Of a DNA stretch of 64,000 nt, positions 30,792 through 39,892 are shown in pieces. Origin of the DNA: JAFEDN01 sp963844565. Lineage in GTDB: Bacteria > Pseudomonadota > Gammaproteobacteria > Coxiellales > Coxiellaceae. The notes below the pieces were generated by a model. It ran no database searches. It had not been told where the DNA came from and saw nothing but the letters and a program-made list of their open reading frames with translations. The stretch lies in assembly GCA_963844565.1 (NCBI GenBank), contig CAWJON010000002.1:2119430-2183429 (forward strand). Reading direction: 5' to 3'. Numbering within the stretch: position 1 is the stretch's first letter; every line of letters starts with the position of its first letter. The position numbers and the translations under genes are program-made.

Positions 30792-31898
30792 TTATGCAAA
30801 AACTGTAGATTCTGTAGTTAACTGACTTAAACTTTCTGAATCATTACAAAAACTAATTAATTCTTTTAATTTCCCTTTTCCATCTACTGCATTTAACTCA
30901 TAAAATTTTTCGGAACATGGCCCATACACTGAGTCGATCGCTGCTTTATGTTTGGTTAAAGCAGCTACTGAATCCTTCAGGTAATCTTCTCCTCGTATCG
31001 GCTTTAAAAAAGCGATGGATAAAGAGCGGGGTTGTTGCTGACCAATTTCAGCCAGCACATAAGAGGCATATGCACGGCTGGCAAAACTGTTTTGTTTGCC
31101 GCTAGGTGGAATTTTTATAGCGGCTTCTGTTAAAGCAGCTATAGTTTTATTAACTAAATCCTTATTGCCTTCTAAATGTTGAGTTAGCAAATCACGATTG
31201 ATGCAAATATAGATATAAAATAACGCCGCTGCAAAGCCTGTTTCACCTAAATGACCTGCTCCATTACTATTTAAATCGTCTACTGCTGTAAAAAAATCAT
31301 CTTCCACTATCCCTGGATGCACACTGATAGCGTGAGCAACCTGAGCAGCTGCTTCAATATTATGCTCAGGAGACTTAGCTAACATTCTTCCAAAAAGAGC
31401 AATATCAACCGCTTGCCGACTCTTAGTCAAAAGTTGCAATAGATCTGTGTTGGGCTTTGACTTATTGGCAATACAGGAAGCAACTAATCTGTCAATAGCA
31501 GATTTTTCTTCAGAACTTATGTGAACTAGTTGCTCAATTTGTAAATCCAGATTTTCTTCTGAATCATTTTTTTCTTTGCCTTTTTTTTCTGTTTTTAACT
31601 TACCAAATTTATCAGCAATTTCCATTGCCCAAGTTTTAGCTTCTTTTTGATTTATACCAGAACTTAATAATTGTTCGTAAACTTGAACACCAATCATTTT
31701 GGTTCTTTTTCCAATATGACCAGCCAATGCTTCCTCAAATAAAGCGGAAGTTCTCCAAGCGCGTTTCAAACTTTGCGAGGAAATACGTAATCTATCGACA
31801 CCACCCATTTTAGCGGTTTTAGGTCTGCCTAAATCATCGCGGTTTAAATTAGCTGGCGGATAAGAGGTCAGCAAATGCAATTGTATAAATGTACTCAT
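30792..31898 (-). CDS. cas7e: Cas7e Cascade backbone subunit
   Basis: 368 residues. The N-terminus is unmistakable: HLLTSYPPANLNRDDLGRPKTA then RLRISSQSLKRAWRTS. Six copies form the helical backbone along the crRNA spacer. A Lys/Glu-rich linker (KLKTEKKGKEKNDSEENLD, about 98-116) is longer than in E. coli CasC. It lies between cse2 and cas5e in the operon. Confidence 0.96.
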   Translation of the reverse strand: MSTFIQLHLLTSYPPANLNRDDLGRPKTAKMGGVDRLRISSQSLKRAWRTSALFEEALAGHIGKRTKMIGVQVYEQLLSSGINQKEAKTWAMEIADKFGKLKTEKKGKEKNDSEENLDLQIEQLVHISSEEKSAIDRLVASCIANKSKPNTDLLQLLTKSRQAVDIALFGRMLAKSPEHNIEAAAQVAHAISVHPGIVEDDFFTAVDDLNSNGAGHLGETGFAAALFYIYICINRDLLTQHLEGNKDLVNKTIAALTEAAIKIPPSGKQNSFASRAYASYVLAEIGQQQPRSLSIAFLKPIRGEDYLKDSVAALTKHKAAIDSVYGPCSEKFYELNAVDGKGKLKELISFCNDSESLSQLTTESTVFA

Positions 31899-31911
31899 AA
31901 TAGTCTCCTTA

Positions 31912-32469
31912 TTAATTTGATAAATTTTGGTAATATTCCATTGCCCAATAGATATTTAATCTATCAGTTGGATTTATCTTCCTATAAGATTCTTTGCGTA
32001 AATCATAACTCCAATGGACAATATCATTAGCTAAAGAAACAATGTTAACACTCGCTAACAATGCGATACATCTTCTTAGTTGACGATAAAATTCTTCCCA
32101 GTCTCGAACCTTTTGTAATTGATTAAAGCGTAATTCAGATACAAGCGGCTTATCTTTGTCTCCGTATAATTGAGCAGCAAATTTTTTGGAATCTAATTTA
32201 GTATCTTCTTTGACATGAGAAAGAAGACCCGCGATACAAGCTAACGCTAATAAACGCTCATTTTCCTTCAAATAATTTGGAATAAAGGAATCAAATTTTT
32301 GCTTGAACCAATAAAACGGCGATTGCAATATAATCTCATAAGGCGATTGGCAACGACGAAGTTTCGCTCGGTCCATTCTAGCTTGTGAGTTTTGCCGATC
32401 ATTCAAAGACTCATACCATCTTGTTAGTTCCTGAGAATCTCCAACAAAATATTTTAAATTTTTGTTCAT
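31912..32469 (-). CDS. cse2: Cse2 (Cas11e) small Cascade subunit
   Basis: 185 residues, helical, with ARMDRAKLRRCQSPYEI near residue 30 and ALLASVNIVSLANDIVHWSYD near 145, both typical of CasB/Cse2. Two copies line the inner face of Cascade and stabilise the R-loop. It overlaps the cas8e stop by 4 bp (ATGA-type coupling). Confidence 0.93.
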   Translation of the reverse strand: MNKNLKYFVGDSQELTRWYESLNDRQNSQARMDRAKLRRCQSPYEIILQSPFYWFKQKFDSFIPNYLKENERLLALACIAGLLSHVKEDTKLDSKKFAAQLYGDKDKPLVSELRFNQLQKVRDWEEFYRQLRRCIALLASVNIVSLANDIVHWSYDLRKESYRKINPTDRLNIYWAMEYYQNLSN

Positions 32470-34076
32470 ACGACCTCCTTGATTTTATTGACAGATTTTT
32501 TTTTAGCTTTGATTATTTGCCATTTCTCACTCATCGGCTTCGAGCAACTTAACCATTTACTCAATTCATTTCTAGCTTTGATTGTTTTCTTTAAATCTAA
32601 ATCTTCTGAAGGTGCTGCCAAAGTCTGTTGGTCGAATATGGACAAAGAAAATAATTTTATTTTCACTAGCCAGGACTCAAGAATGCGATAAAATTCTTCT
32701 TTTTGATCAAGAATTTTTTCTAAACATTCATAGAAATCCTTTTCACTGCTTTCCCAAAAAATTTTGTCAATGAATAGAAAATCTACTTTACCCTCAGCAT
32801 GTTCACACCATACTTGCTTTAAATATTTTTTAGTTAATCTCGACATTTCATAGGCTATATTTACCAATTGAGCAATATTGTCTTTTATTTCTTCAAGTGA
32901 ATTTTCTTTAATTAAATTTTTCATTTGAAACAGCGGCAATTTATTCTCATACCAACATCGAGCCTTCATGTTATCCATATCATAGCCAAAACACCATAAT
33001 AGATAATCATGCGTAGCTTCATTCAATTCATCCTTTTGGCCTTGATAACATAAAACCGCAAGAGCTGGGTGTTCTTCTTTTTTCTCAGTTTTTGTTCCCA
33101 GACATAGTCCCAACCAATGCCGATAACCAATCCCACCAGTTTGCCCCTTTACGGATAAAGGCGGAGAAATTTCTTTTGTATTTATAATCCGGTAAGGCGT
33201 TAATGGATGCATCCAAGCGCCGTCGTAATTTATCCCATAATTTTTAGTGAAGCAATTAGAGATTAGGGTTGTTGTTTTATCACCACATAAATCACAGGCA
33301 CCTTCAGTTAGATTTTCTATTTCTAACCGAATACGACGTGGCATAGACCAATACATGTGCAAAGGATGCATATCCTCTGGGATGATTGTTATGCCTTTAT
33401 CACTTATAGGAGTGGGCGCCAACCAAGGGAAAATATATTTGCTTTCATTCAGGGAAGTTTTTTTAAAAATAGTTGTTCCTGATAAAGGAATAACGTTTAA
33501 CCAAAGCTTCCTCCATAAATTTGCCTCTTCTTCAGTTGGCACAAGCAAGGTTGTTAATGGCCCTCCTCCTCGCAATCCCACTCTGTGCCCCTGCCCACCT
33601 GAAGGTGCATTAATTTGTAAAGTGAACAAAGCTAATGCTGCACACGGCATACACAAACTTTTCACACGATTCCTTTTAACAAATAAATCACGATCTTGTT
33701 TGATGGTTGATTCCCCAGGAGAATCTATGAGCAGAGCAGAAATATTGGTTTGCTCTCCATTTTCCAAACAAAAATCCTGCATAAAGGCTGGGCCATCTTT
33801 ATTAATCAATTCAAACGCCACTTTATATTTAGAAAAAGCCTCCAACAAACTGTTGGAAGCTGGCGGTTGACGCCATCGCTCCACCCACTCTTCCGTATCC
33901 TCAGGCGCAAAACAGGTTTGCAATAAGCCAATCAAAAATTGATATAAAGCGCCTTTAAAATCAGGACGAGGGAGATATACATCAAGATAATGCGAATGCA
34001 CTAATTCAGCCGGGGTAATTAATTGATAACCATCCTTAGAGATCACTTTTATCCAGGGATCAAAAATTAGATTCAT
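32466..34076 (-). CDS. cas8e: Cas8e (Cse1) large Cascade subunit
   Basis: 536 residues from the ATG at 34076 (MNLIFDPWIKV, with AAGG upstream); a start at 34091 would add five residues. FDPWI, then CMPCAALALFTLQINAPSGGQGHRVGLRGGGPLTTL, and a Cys pair in CDLCGD are family marks. Cas8e recognises the PAM (AAG/ATG in E. coli), opens the DNA and recruits Cas3. It is the first gene of the Cascade operon; a TATAAT at 34106-34111 (minus) lies just upstream. Confidence 0.95.
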   Translation of the reverse strand: MNLIFDPWIKVISKDGYQLITPAELVHSHYLDVYLPRPDFKGALYQFLIGLLQTCFAPEDTEEWVERWRQPPASNSLLEAFSKYKVAFELINKDGPAFMQDFCLENGEQTNISALLIDSPGESTIKQDRDLFVKRNRVKSLCMPCAALALFTLQINAPSGGQGHRVGLRGGGPLTTLLVPTEEEANLWRKLWLNVIPLSGTTIFKKTSLNESKYIFPWLAPTPISDKGITIIPEDMHPLHMYWSMPRRIRLEIENLTEGACDLCGDKTTTLISNCFTKNYGINYDGAWMHPLTPYRIINTKEISPPLSVKGQTGGIGYRHWLGLCLGTKTEKKEEHPALAVLCYQGQKDELNEATHDYLLWCFGYDMDNMKARCWYENKLPLFQMKNLIKENSLEEIKDNIAQLVNIAYEMSRLTKKYLKQVWCEHAEGKVDFLFIDKIFWESSEKDFYECLEKILDQKEEFYRILESWLVKIKLFSLSIFDQQTLAAPSEDLDLKKTIKARNELSKWLSCSKPMSEKWQIIKAKKKSVNKIKEVV

Positions 34077-34140
34077 GGTTTTCCTTAACATTTTGAAAGC
34101 ACATCATTATAATATCTTCAATCCGAATATAAATATATAA

Positions 34141-34253
34141 TTGACTTTTCAATGATTTCACATAAAATTATGATTAAAGCGGGTAAATCCTTTGATATGC
34201 CTTGGGCATTCTTCCATCGGCTGGTCATAGCCCTAGGAAATAGGTATCAAAGG
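34141..34253 (+). ncRNA. Candidate promoter plus strong hairpin in the cas3-cas8e gap
   Basis: Plus strand: -35 TTGACT (34141-34146), 16-bp spacer, -10 TAAAAT (34163-34168). Immediately downstream is a two-step stem: CCTTTGATA (34189-34197) pairs with TATCAAAGG (34245-34253), and CCTTGGGC (34200-34207) with GCCCTAGG (34230-34237, one mismatch), closing a 22-nt loop. No open frame of note. It could be a small RNA on the plus strand, or a structured leader of cas8e on the minus strand. Confidence 0.5.
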
Positions 34254-34477
34254 GTCCGTCTTAACATACCAATTTCTGCGATGGGTTTAATTTTGTTTTT
34301 ACCAAAATAAAATAATATCCCCGTCAAAAAAATAAATTTAACATTTAAATATATTAAAATCTCAGCGTTGTGAATTAAAAACCACATATTCTCTCCCCTT
34401 AAGTGTCCTTGAAAAAATCAAATTGTACATCGCAAACAGAGCAGATGTAAATATTTCATAGTTAATTATTTATTCAT

Positions 34478-34603
34478 TTGATTTTTTAAAAAATTTGTTT
34501 ACAATACAAGATTACAGCTTCTAAATTTCCCCAGCTACTTTGGGGATGTACCGCTGTAATCTGGTATTGTAAGCTTGTTCCCCACCTTTGTGGGGATTTT
34601 TAT
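34478..34603 (+). ncRNA. Degenerate mini-CRISPR (CreA/CreR-like crRNA-type RNA) with self-target
   Basis: Pseudo-repeat 1 (34524-34553) keeps the Cas6e stem CCCCA/TGGGG and the 5' handle ATGTACCG (array: ATGAACCG). Pseudo-spacer 34554-34574. Pseudo-repeat 2 (34575-34603) keeps GTTCCCCAC/GTGGGGAT and ends in five T, so it also reads as a terminator. A promoter TTGATT-16 bp-TACAAT (34478-34505) starts an RNA of about 90 nt near 34512. The pseudo-spacer CTGTAATCTGGTATTGTAA equals the minus strand from 34517 down to 34499 at 18 of 19 positions, with AAG (complement of 34518-34520) as PAM. It lies antisense to the cas genes and its end touches the cas3 stop. Confidence 0.8.
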
Positions 34604-37344
34604 GGCTTAGGCGCTAACTGGAACCCAAGTTTTGGACAATAACTGGCCATTAATTGATTGCGCTTATCTTTAATAAAATATTTACCATTATCTTTATCAA
34701 AAACCATTGGAACTATAACTGTATAGTTCTTAAGTGACGCATATTCATTTTTTAAAGTTTTTAATTTTTCTGTCCACTCAAACGCCATAGTATTGAGCAT
34801 GTTTTCTTCATTTTCATAGACTAAAAGAGAGCTCATATCCCAGGGAAAATTTTTCCAAGCCGCATAAGGCCGTAAATTATCCCCCTCTTCAACCACTAAT
34901 GAAATTTCAGATTTTTCATCACCTAGCCGTGTAGGCGTGTTAACCTCACTACCCCAACCATATGGATTACTTTTGCGAGAATAACCCATTTCTAATTCGA
35001 TACAGTTAAAATTAGCAATACTTCCTTCAGAACGTTTTTTTCCTTCAAAATCGTTAGATTTTTTTTCAAAACATACAGGTACCTTATTTTTCAGCTCCCC
35101 ATAAACACTCTCAATTAAAAAACGCGCCTGTTCTGGCAAGCTGATTTGACTAAGCCCCATAAGCAATTTTTGCGTTAACCAAATAGTTGCAACGTCTTCG
35201 TAAACAGCTTGAGTTCCAGGTAAAGCTTTTTTTAGCCAATCTATTTCTGGGTTTTCTTCAAATTTGGGTGCATAAGTATAAAATATAGGATTTTCTCGGC
35301 AAGGCGCTAAATTGCTGACGCCATCAGAGACATTACCAAAAATATCCCTAGAATGACGGTGCAATCGCCCCATCCTTTGAATTAATAAATCAATTGGCGC
35401 AATATCTGAGATTAGCACATCCATGTCGATATCTAAGGATTGCTCGATAACTTGAGTAGCAATTAAAAGATAGCCACTACGTTGTTTCGCTGTTGAATCT
35501 TTACCAAAATGAGCAATGACTTTACCTTCAATCTGTAAACGATCCACCATAGCAAATCGACTATGAAATAAAATAACTTTATCAACCTCAAGATTTAATT
35601 GATTTTGTACCAATTGGTAAGCATTCAATGTATCTTTTACTGTGTTTCTAATCCAACAGACACATTGTCCGTTTTTCAAAGCTTCATCGATCACACTCAA
35701 TATTAAACTTTCTTCACATAATACTTGTATTTTAACTGTTCTTTTGCAAAGCTCACGTGGCTCTATCGGCGTTTCATTGGGTATGGGTTGATCTTTACCA
35801 ACATAGGTAATCAAAGGAAAACCATTTGAATTTAATTGACTAAAAGAAATCGCATTTACTCCTTTTTCGAAGGCAGTTATAAACTCTTGACGCATTTTTT
35901 GAGAAAGAGTCGCCGACAAAAGGATCGCGGATCCACCTAATCGAGTATGGTTTTCTAGAAGTTTGGCAAGCAAGGTTCCGGTATATTTATCATAAGAATG
36001 AACTTCATCCACAATTAAAATTTTTTTATGTAAACCCAGTTGTCTCAAAGTTTGATGCCTATATGGCAATACACTCGCCAGTGCTTGATCTAGAGTTCCT
36101 ACGCCTACATCCGCCAATAAACTTTTTTTCCGATTGTCAGCAAACCAACGATTACACCAATAGGTTGCCGTACCTTCCTCTTCATTTCCAAAATCTACCT
36201 TATTTAGTTGTAGAGCTTGATTAAATCTGTCTGATAAATGCCTTTTACTATGAGAAAGTATAACGGACGGTTCTGAATCTTCGGTAAAAAATTTTCTATA
36301 AATTGTTGATATCCTTTCATACATTGCATTAGCCGTCGCCATCGTCGGCAAGCCAATATAAAAACCATCTGCTAATCCCACAGCAATCATGCGTTGCGCT
36401 AATATTAATGCACCTTCCGTTTTTCCAGATCCAGTCACATCTTCTAATATGAATAATTGGGATTGAAAGGATAACTTAACTTCACTACAATATTTTTGTA
36501 ATGGCGTTAAATCTTTTATATGCGGCAAAAAATCGAGGCAATGTATAGCTTTTTCAGTTTTTATTTTATAATTCAAACCAGCATTGTTAACAACAATTTT
36601 AGCTTTTTCTTGGGCTTGCTCATTCCAGTATTGCTCCAAAGATAAATCTGGTGAAGTGTAATTGAAAACCTCTTGATTGGAACCTAACCAATCAGCTAAA
36701 ACAGCCATTCCATTTAATCGCCATGAAGCTAACATAAATAATTTGCTGTATTCTTTGTTAGCAAAACATGTAGGTAATTTTTTTGGAAAAAATACCAATT
36801 TCTTTAAATCAGAAATAAATTCTCTAGCCGCCTCAATATCATTTTCATTAAAATACTTAAGAATTCTTTCAGATTCTTCTTGTGGAGGAAGACCATGATG
36901 TCCGGTAACCGATAAAATCGCCTGATTGATTATTTTTCTATATCTGTTTGATTCTTTTTCATAGCCCTCCCAAACTAAATCAAAGAACTGGTGTTTAGTA
37001 TCTTTCCATAGCCAATAACCTAAGGTATCGTGACGAATGCTATAGGGTTTCGATTCATCACCAGGAATTAAAATGGACGATAAATTTCCTTTAATTTGCG
37101 ACTGAAATGAAATCGCGAACTTTCCTAAATCGTGTAAGGTCAGTAAGAATGCAAAAAAGTCTGCGAACTCATCTAATGATAAAAACAGATCTGCAGCTAA
37201 CCGAACGGCAGGACGGTAATTATACACCAGTTCTTTTCCTACAGCAGCAACATCTAATGAATGATAAGCCAAGGGATGAAAAGAAAAATTTGTGTCTTGA
37301 GATTGTGCTTTCCCCCAATAGCGGAAATAAGAAGATACAGCCAT
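34600..37344 (-). CDS. cas3: Cas3 helicase-nuclease (type I-E)
   Basis: 914 residues. The N-terminal HD nuclease domain has H23/H28, H71-D72 (TLHDLGKF) and VTGHHGLPP. The SF2 helicase part has Walker A VTGSGKTEG, DExH box ILIVDEVHSYDKY, motif III LLSATLSQ, and motif VI QRMGRLHRHSR. Cas3 degrades target DNA after Cascade binding. A promoter-like TTGGTT-18 bp-TAAAAT lies upstream on the minus strand near 37360-37390. It is separated from cas8e by 0.5 kb that holds the RNA elements, so it is probably transcribed separately. Confidence 0.96.
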   Translation of the reverse strand: MAVSSYFRYWGKAQSQDTNFSFHPLAYHSLDVAAVGKELVYNYRPAVRLAADLFLSLDEFADFFAFLLTLHDLGKFAISFQSQIKGNLSSILIPGDESKPYSIRHDTLGYWLWKDTKHQFFDLVWEGYEKESNRYRKIINQAILSVTGHHGLPPQEESERILKYFNENDIEAAREFISDLKKLVFFPKKLPTCFANKEYSKLFMLASWRLNGMAVLADWLGSNQEVFNYTSPDLSLEQYWNEQAQEKAKIVVNNAGLNYKIKTEKAIHCLDFLPHIKDLTPLQKYCSEVKLSFQSQLFILEDVTGSGKTEGALILAQRMIAVGLADGFYIGLPTMATANAMYERISTIYRKFFTEDSEPSVILSHSKRHLSDRFNQALQLNKVDFGNEEEGTATYWCNRWFADNRKKSLLADVGVGTLDQALASVLPYRHQTLRQLGLHKKILIVDEVHSYDKYTGTLLAKLLENHTRLGGSAILLSATLSQKMRQEFITAFEKGVNAISFSQLNSNGFPLITYVGKDQPIPNETPIEPRELCKRTVKIQVLCEESLILSVIDEALKNGQCVCWIRNTVKDTLNAYQLVQNQLNLEVDKVILFHSRFAMVDRLQIEGKVIAHFGKDSTAKQRSGYLLIATQVIEQSLDIDMDVLISDIAPIDLLIQRMGRLHRHSRDIFGNVSDGVSNLAPCRENPIFYTYAPKFEENPEIDWLKKALPGTQAVYEDVATIWLTQKLLMGLSQISLPEQARFLIESVYGELKNKVPVCFEKKSNDFEGKKRSEGSIANFNCIELEMGYSRKSNPYGWGSEVNTPTRLGDEKSEISLVVEEGDNLRPYAAWKNFPWDMSSLLVYENEENMLNTMAFEWTEKLKTLKNEYASLKNYTVIVPMVFDKDNGKYFIKDKRNQLMASYCPKLGFQLAPKP

Positions 37345-37444
37345 AAGTAAAATCCTTTTTATTAAGTTTTTATTTTATCTTTATTAAAGACCCTTAACCA
37401 AAGACATCTTCATCAATAACTAATCGAAATGGTTTTCATTTCTA

Positions 37445-38566
37445 TTACGGAAACTTAGGATAAATCGCTCCTAAGATGGTAGATTGTGAAGCTCCGGTAA
37501 CGCTGGGAATGTTGCTGGTTTGATTATTCAGCGTTTGATGGGCAAACCAAGCAAACGCACAGGCTTCTATCCATTGCGGATCAATCCCCAATAATGCGGT
37601 GGAATTTACTTTTAAGTTTGGAGCTAATTCAGCAATTCGCTTCATCAATGTTTGATTGTTAATTCCACCCCCACAAACCCATAAACATGAAGCATTTTCT
37701 TCAAACGCTAAAATAGCTTGAACAATATTCCGAGCAGTTAACTCTAATAAAGTGGCTTGTACATCCACTGGAGAAACAGAACTCGGCAATGAATCTATGT
37801 ATGCTTTTAACCAAATTAAATTAAAATATTCACGACCGGTACTTTTTGGCGGATTTTTTGCAAAATACGGATCGGTTAAGAGCACCTCCAATAAAGGTTG
37901 AGATACTTTACCTTGCCCCGCCCATTCACCATTCTCATCGAACCGATGTCCCGTATTCATCAAACACCATGCGTCCATCAGCATATTGCCAGGGCCAGTA
38001 TCGAAGCCCATAATCGCATGCGCTTTGGTGCGAGGCAGCCAAGTCAAGTTAGCGATGCCGCCAATATTCAAAACCCAATTATCCATTTTGCTTTGCCGCA
38101 AAAGATAAGCATGAAACCCAGGAACCAATGGTGCACCTTGACCGCCTAACGCCATATCACGTCGTCTAAAATCAGCAACCACTGTAATGCCTGTTTTAAC
38201 GGCAATCGTATGAGGATCGCCAATTTGTAAAGTAAATGGTAGCGTCGCAAATGGCCGATGACGAATGGTTTGACCATGACTGCCGATGGCCCGAATTTGG
38301 CTGCTAGGTATTTGTGATTTTTCTAATAGTTGCAGACAAGCATCCGCAAATAACGCGCCCAGCTCCCGATCTAGTGCTCCCAACCTTTCTATTTCATCTT
38401 CTGCGGAAAAACAAAGTTTTAAAATTCTTTCTTTTAAAGAAACCGGGATTGGATTTGAATAAGTGGACACCAATTTGACTTTATCTTCTGAAAAGGAAAC
38501 TGCCACCGCATCGATAGCATCGAGACTCGTTCCTGACATTAAACCGATATAATAATTTTCATCCAT
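37445..38566 (-). CDS. anmK: Anhydro-N-acetylmuramic acid kinase
   Basis: 373 residues, the normal length of AnmK. It has the N-terminal GLMSGTSLDAIDAV, GSHGQTIRH, VVADFRRRDMALGGQGAPLVP and NIGGIANLT motifs of the ASKHA-fold kinase, and GFDTGPGNMLMD. It phosphorylates anhydro-MurNAc in peptidoglycan recycling, downstream of lytic transglycosylases such as the MltD-like protein at 12.2 kb. Its start overlaps the end of the M23 peptidase gene by 8 bp. Confidence 0.95.
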   Translation of the reverse strand: MDENYYIGLMSGTSLDAIDAVAVSFSEDKVKLVSTYSNPIPVSLKERILKLCFSAEDEIERLGALDRELGALFADACLQLLEKSQIPSSQIRAIGSHGQTIRHRPFATLPFTLQIGDPHTIAVKTGITVVADFRRRDMALGGQGAPLVPGFHAYLLRQSKMDNWVLNIGGIANLTWLPRTKAHAIMGFDTGPGNMLMDAWCLMNTGHRFDENGEWAGQGKVSQPLLEVLLTDPYFAKNPPKSTGREYFNLIWLKAYIDSLPSSVSPVDVQATLLELTARNIVQAILAFEENASCLWVCGGGINNQTLMKRIAELAPNLKVNSTALLGIDPQWIEACAFAWFAHQTLNNQTSNIPSVTGASQSTILGAIYPKFP

Positions 38567-39653
38567 CTATCGTATTACGGGCTTGCGAAGAAGCAAGATG
38601 CGTTAATAATTGATTCGTTTTAACTAAAAAATCATTCATTTCATTAGCCGGGATACCTTTAGGAATAAATTTGGGCAGAAAAAAATCCGGATTTCGGGCG
38701 ACGCCATATTCATAAAGGCCAAAATGTAAATGCGGCCCAGTGGCTAAACCGGTTGCGCCAACATAGCCGATAATTTCCCCTTGCTGCACCCATTTTCCAT
38801 CTTTGACCAGCGGATTAAATTTACTTAAATGAGCGTATAAAGATTGAAATTTATTATCGTGGTGGATCATGACGACATTACCATAACCACCGCCCCATCC
38901 TTCAAATGAAACTCTGCCACTGGCTACGGCGCGAACGGGAGTACCAGTTGGGGCTGCATAATCGATGCCCAAATGTGGACGCCAAATATGCAAAATCGGA
39001 TGCCAACGGTGGAGACTAAATTTATCACTGATTCTTTTGTATTTAACTGGCGCCGGTAGAAACTCCGATTGGACCAATGCCTTACCCTGCAAAGTGTAAT
39101 AACCGGTATGGCCATGCCGGTCTGTATAACGCACCGTTTGATAGGTGGTGTGCTGGTGTGTCACCGTTGCCAACAAAATATTTCCAATCTGCTGGGGTTT
39201 CCCATTCCGGAAAGTTTCTTCAAATAACAGCGTGATCCGATCTTGAGAAGATCTTCTGTTGAAAGAGATGACCCCACTAAATACCTTTTGTACTTGTCGG
39301 TACAGTTTCGGACTGATAGAAGTTTGATTATAACTCATGGTCACAAACTTTTTTATCAGGGCAGGTTGTTGAGGATAATCAGAGGAGATTCCTACCTGCG
39401 CTGGTGGTAAAACTACGGCTGGTATTTTCTCAAACATTCCTGCAGAGGAAATCAAAGGCGCGATATTTGATGCATTCTGATTATTAGGAGTGACCGCTTC
39501 TTTAACTTCGGCAACAGTTGTGACTAATTTTTCAACCGGCAATACGCCAGGGCTTGTTGGGGTAATCTCTTTGAAATAGAGTCCAACCAACACAAAAACG
39601 GAAGTTAGTACAGTTGCTAACGGTAAAATTAACGGTCGAATGTTATAACTCAT
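38559..39653 (-). CDS. mepM: M23 (LytM) murein endopeptidase, MepM-like
   Basis: 364 residues. N-terminal membrane anchor (about 9-28), an OapA/LysM-like middle, then the M23 domain: HLGIDYAAPTGTPVRAVASGRV, GNVVMIHHDNKFQSLYAHLS and GPHLHFGLYEYG, with the H...D and HxH zinc ligands. It cleaves peptide cross-links to allow cell-wall expansion. The cluster anmK - mepM-like - tyrS is conserved in gammaproteobacteria. Divergent from tyrS. Confidence 0.88.
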   Translation of the reverse strand: MSYNIRPLILPLATVLTSVFVLVGLYFKEITPTSPGVLPVEKLVTTVAEVKEAVTPNNQNASNIAPLISSAGMFEKIPAVVLPPAQVGISSDYPQQPALIKKFVTMSYNQTSISPKLYRQVQKVFSGVISFNRRSSQDRITLLFEETFRNGKPQQIGNILLATVTHQHTTYQTVRYTDRHGHTGYYTLQGKALVQSEFLPAPVKYKRISDKFSLHRWHPILHIWRPHLGIDYAAPTGTPVRAVASGRVSFEGWGGGYGNVVMIHHDNKFQSLYAHLSKFNPLVKDGKWVQQGEIIGYVGATGLATGPHLHFGLYEYGVARNPDFFLPKFIPKGIPANEMNDFLVKTNQLLTHLASSQARNTIDG

Positions 39654-39892
39654 CTTAAAATTCCTGTAAAGCGCTCACCTCTTCGAAACAATGTGCACTT
39701 TTTGATGAAAAATATCAATCCCTAATAGTAATTTTCCCAATACTTTAATTGAGAACTATATTAATATCGTGGAGTTAAAGGTAGCATAAGCATATGAATT
39801 TAGCGAGTATTGGTATTTTCGTCAACAAGTTTTGTTTATATCCTGCGCAAAGAGATTCGCATTTTCTTAAGCATTAAAGTGAGGCACAAATT

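Noticed and set aside
33247..33870. 207-residue plus-strand frame opposite cas8e
   Set aside because: Antisense shadow of the Cas8e motifs; composition follows the complementary strand.
34499..34572. Inverted repeat CTGTAATCT..GTATTGTAA read as an ordinary RNA hairpin or terminator
   Set aside because: The arms are 37 bp apart around a CRISPR repeat-like stem, the left arm precedes the predicted transcript start, and there is a PAM exactly at its edge. The hairpin reading remains the main alternative.
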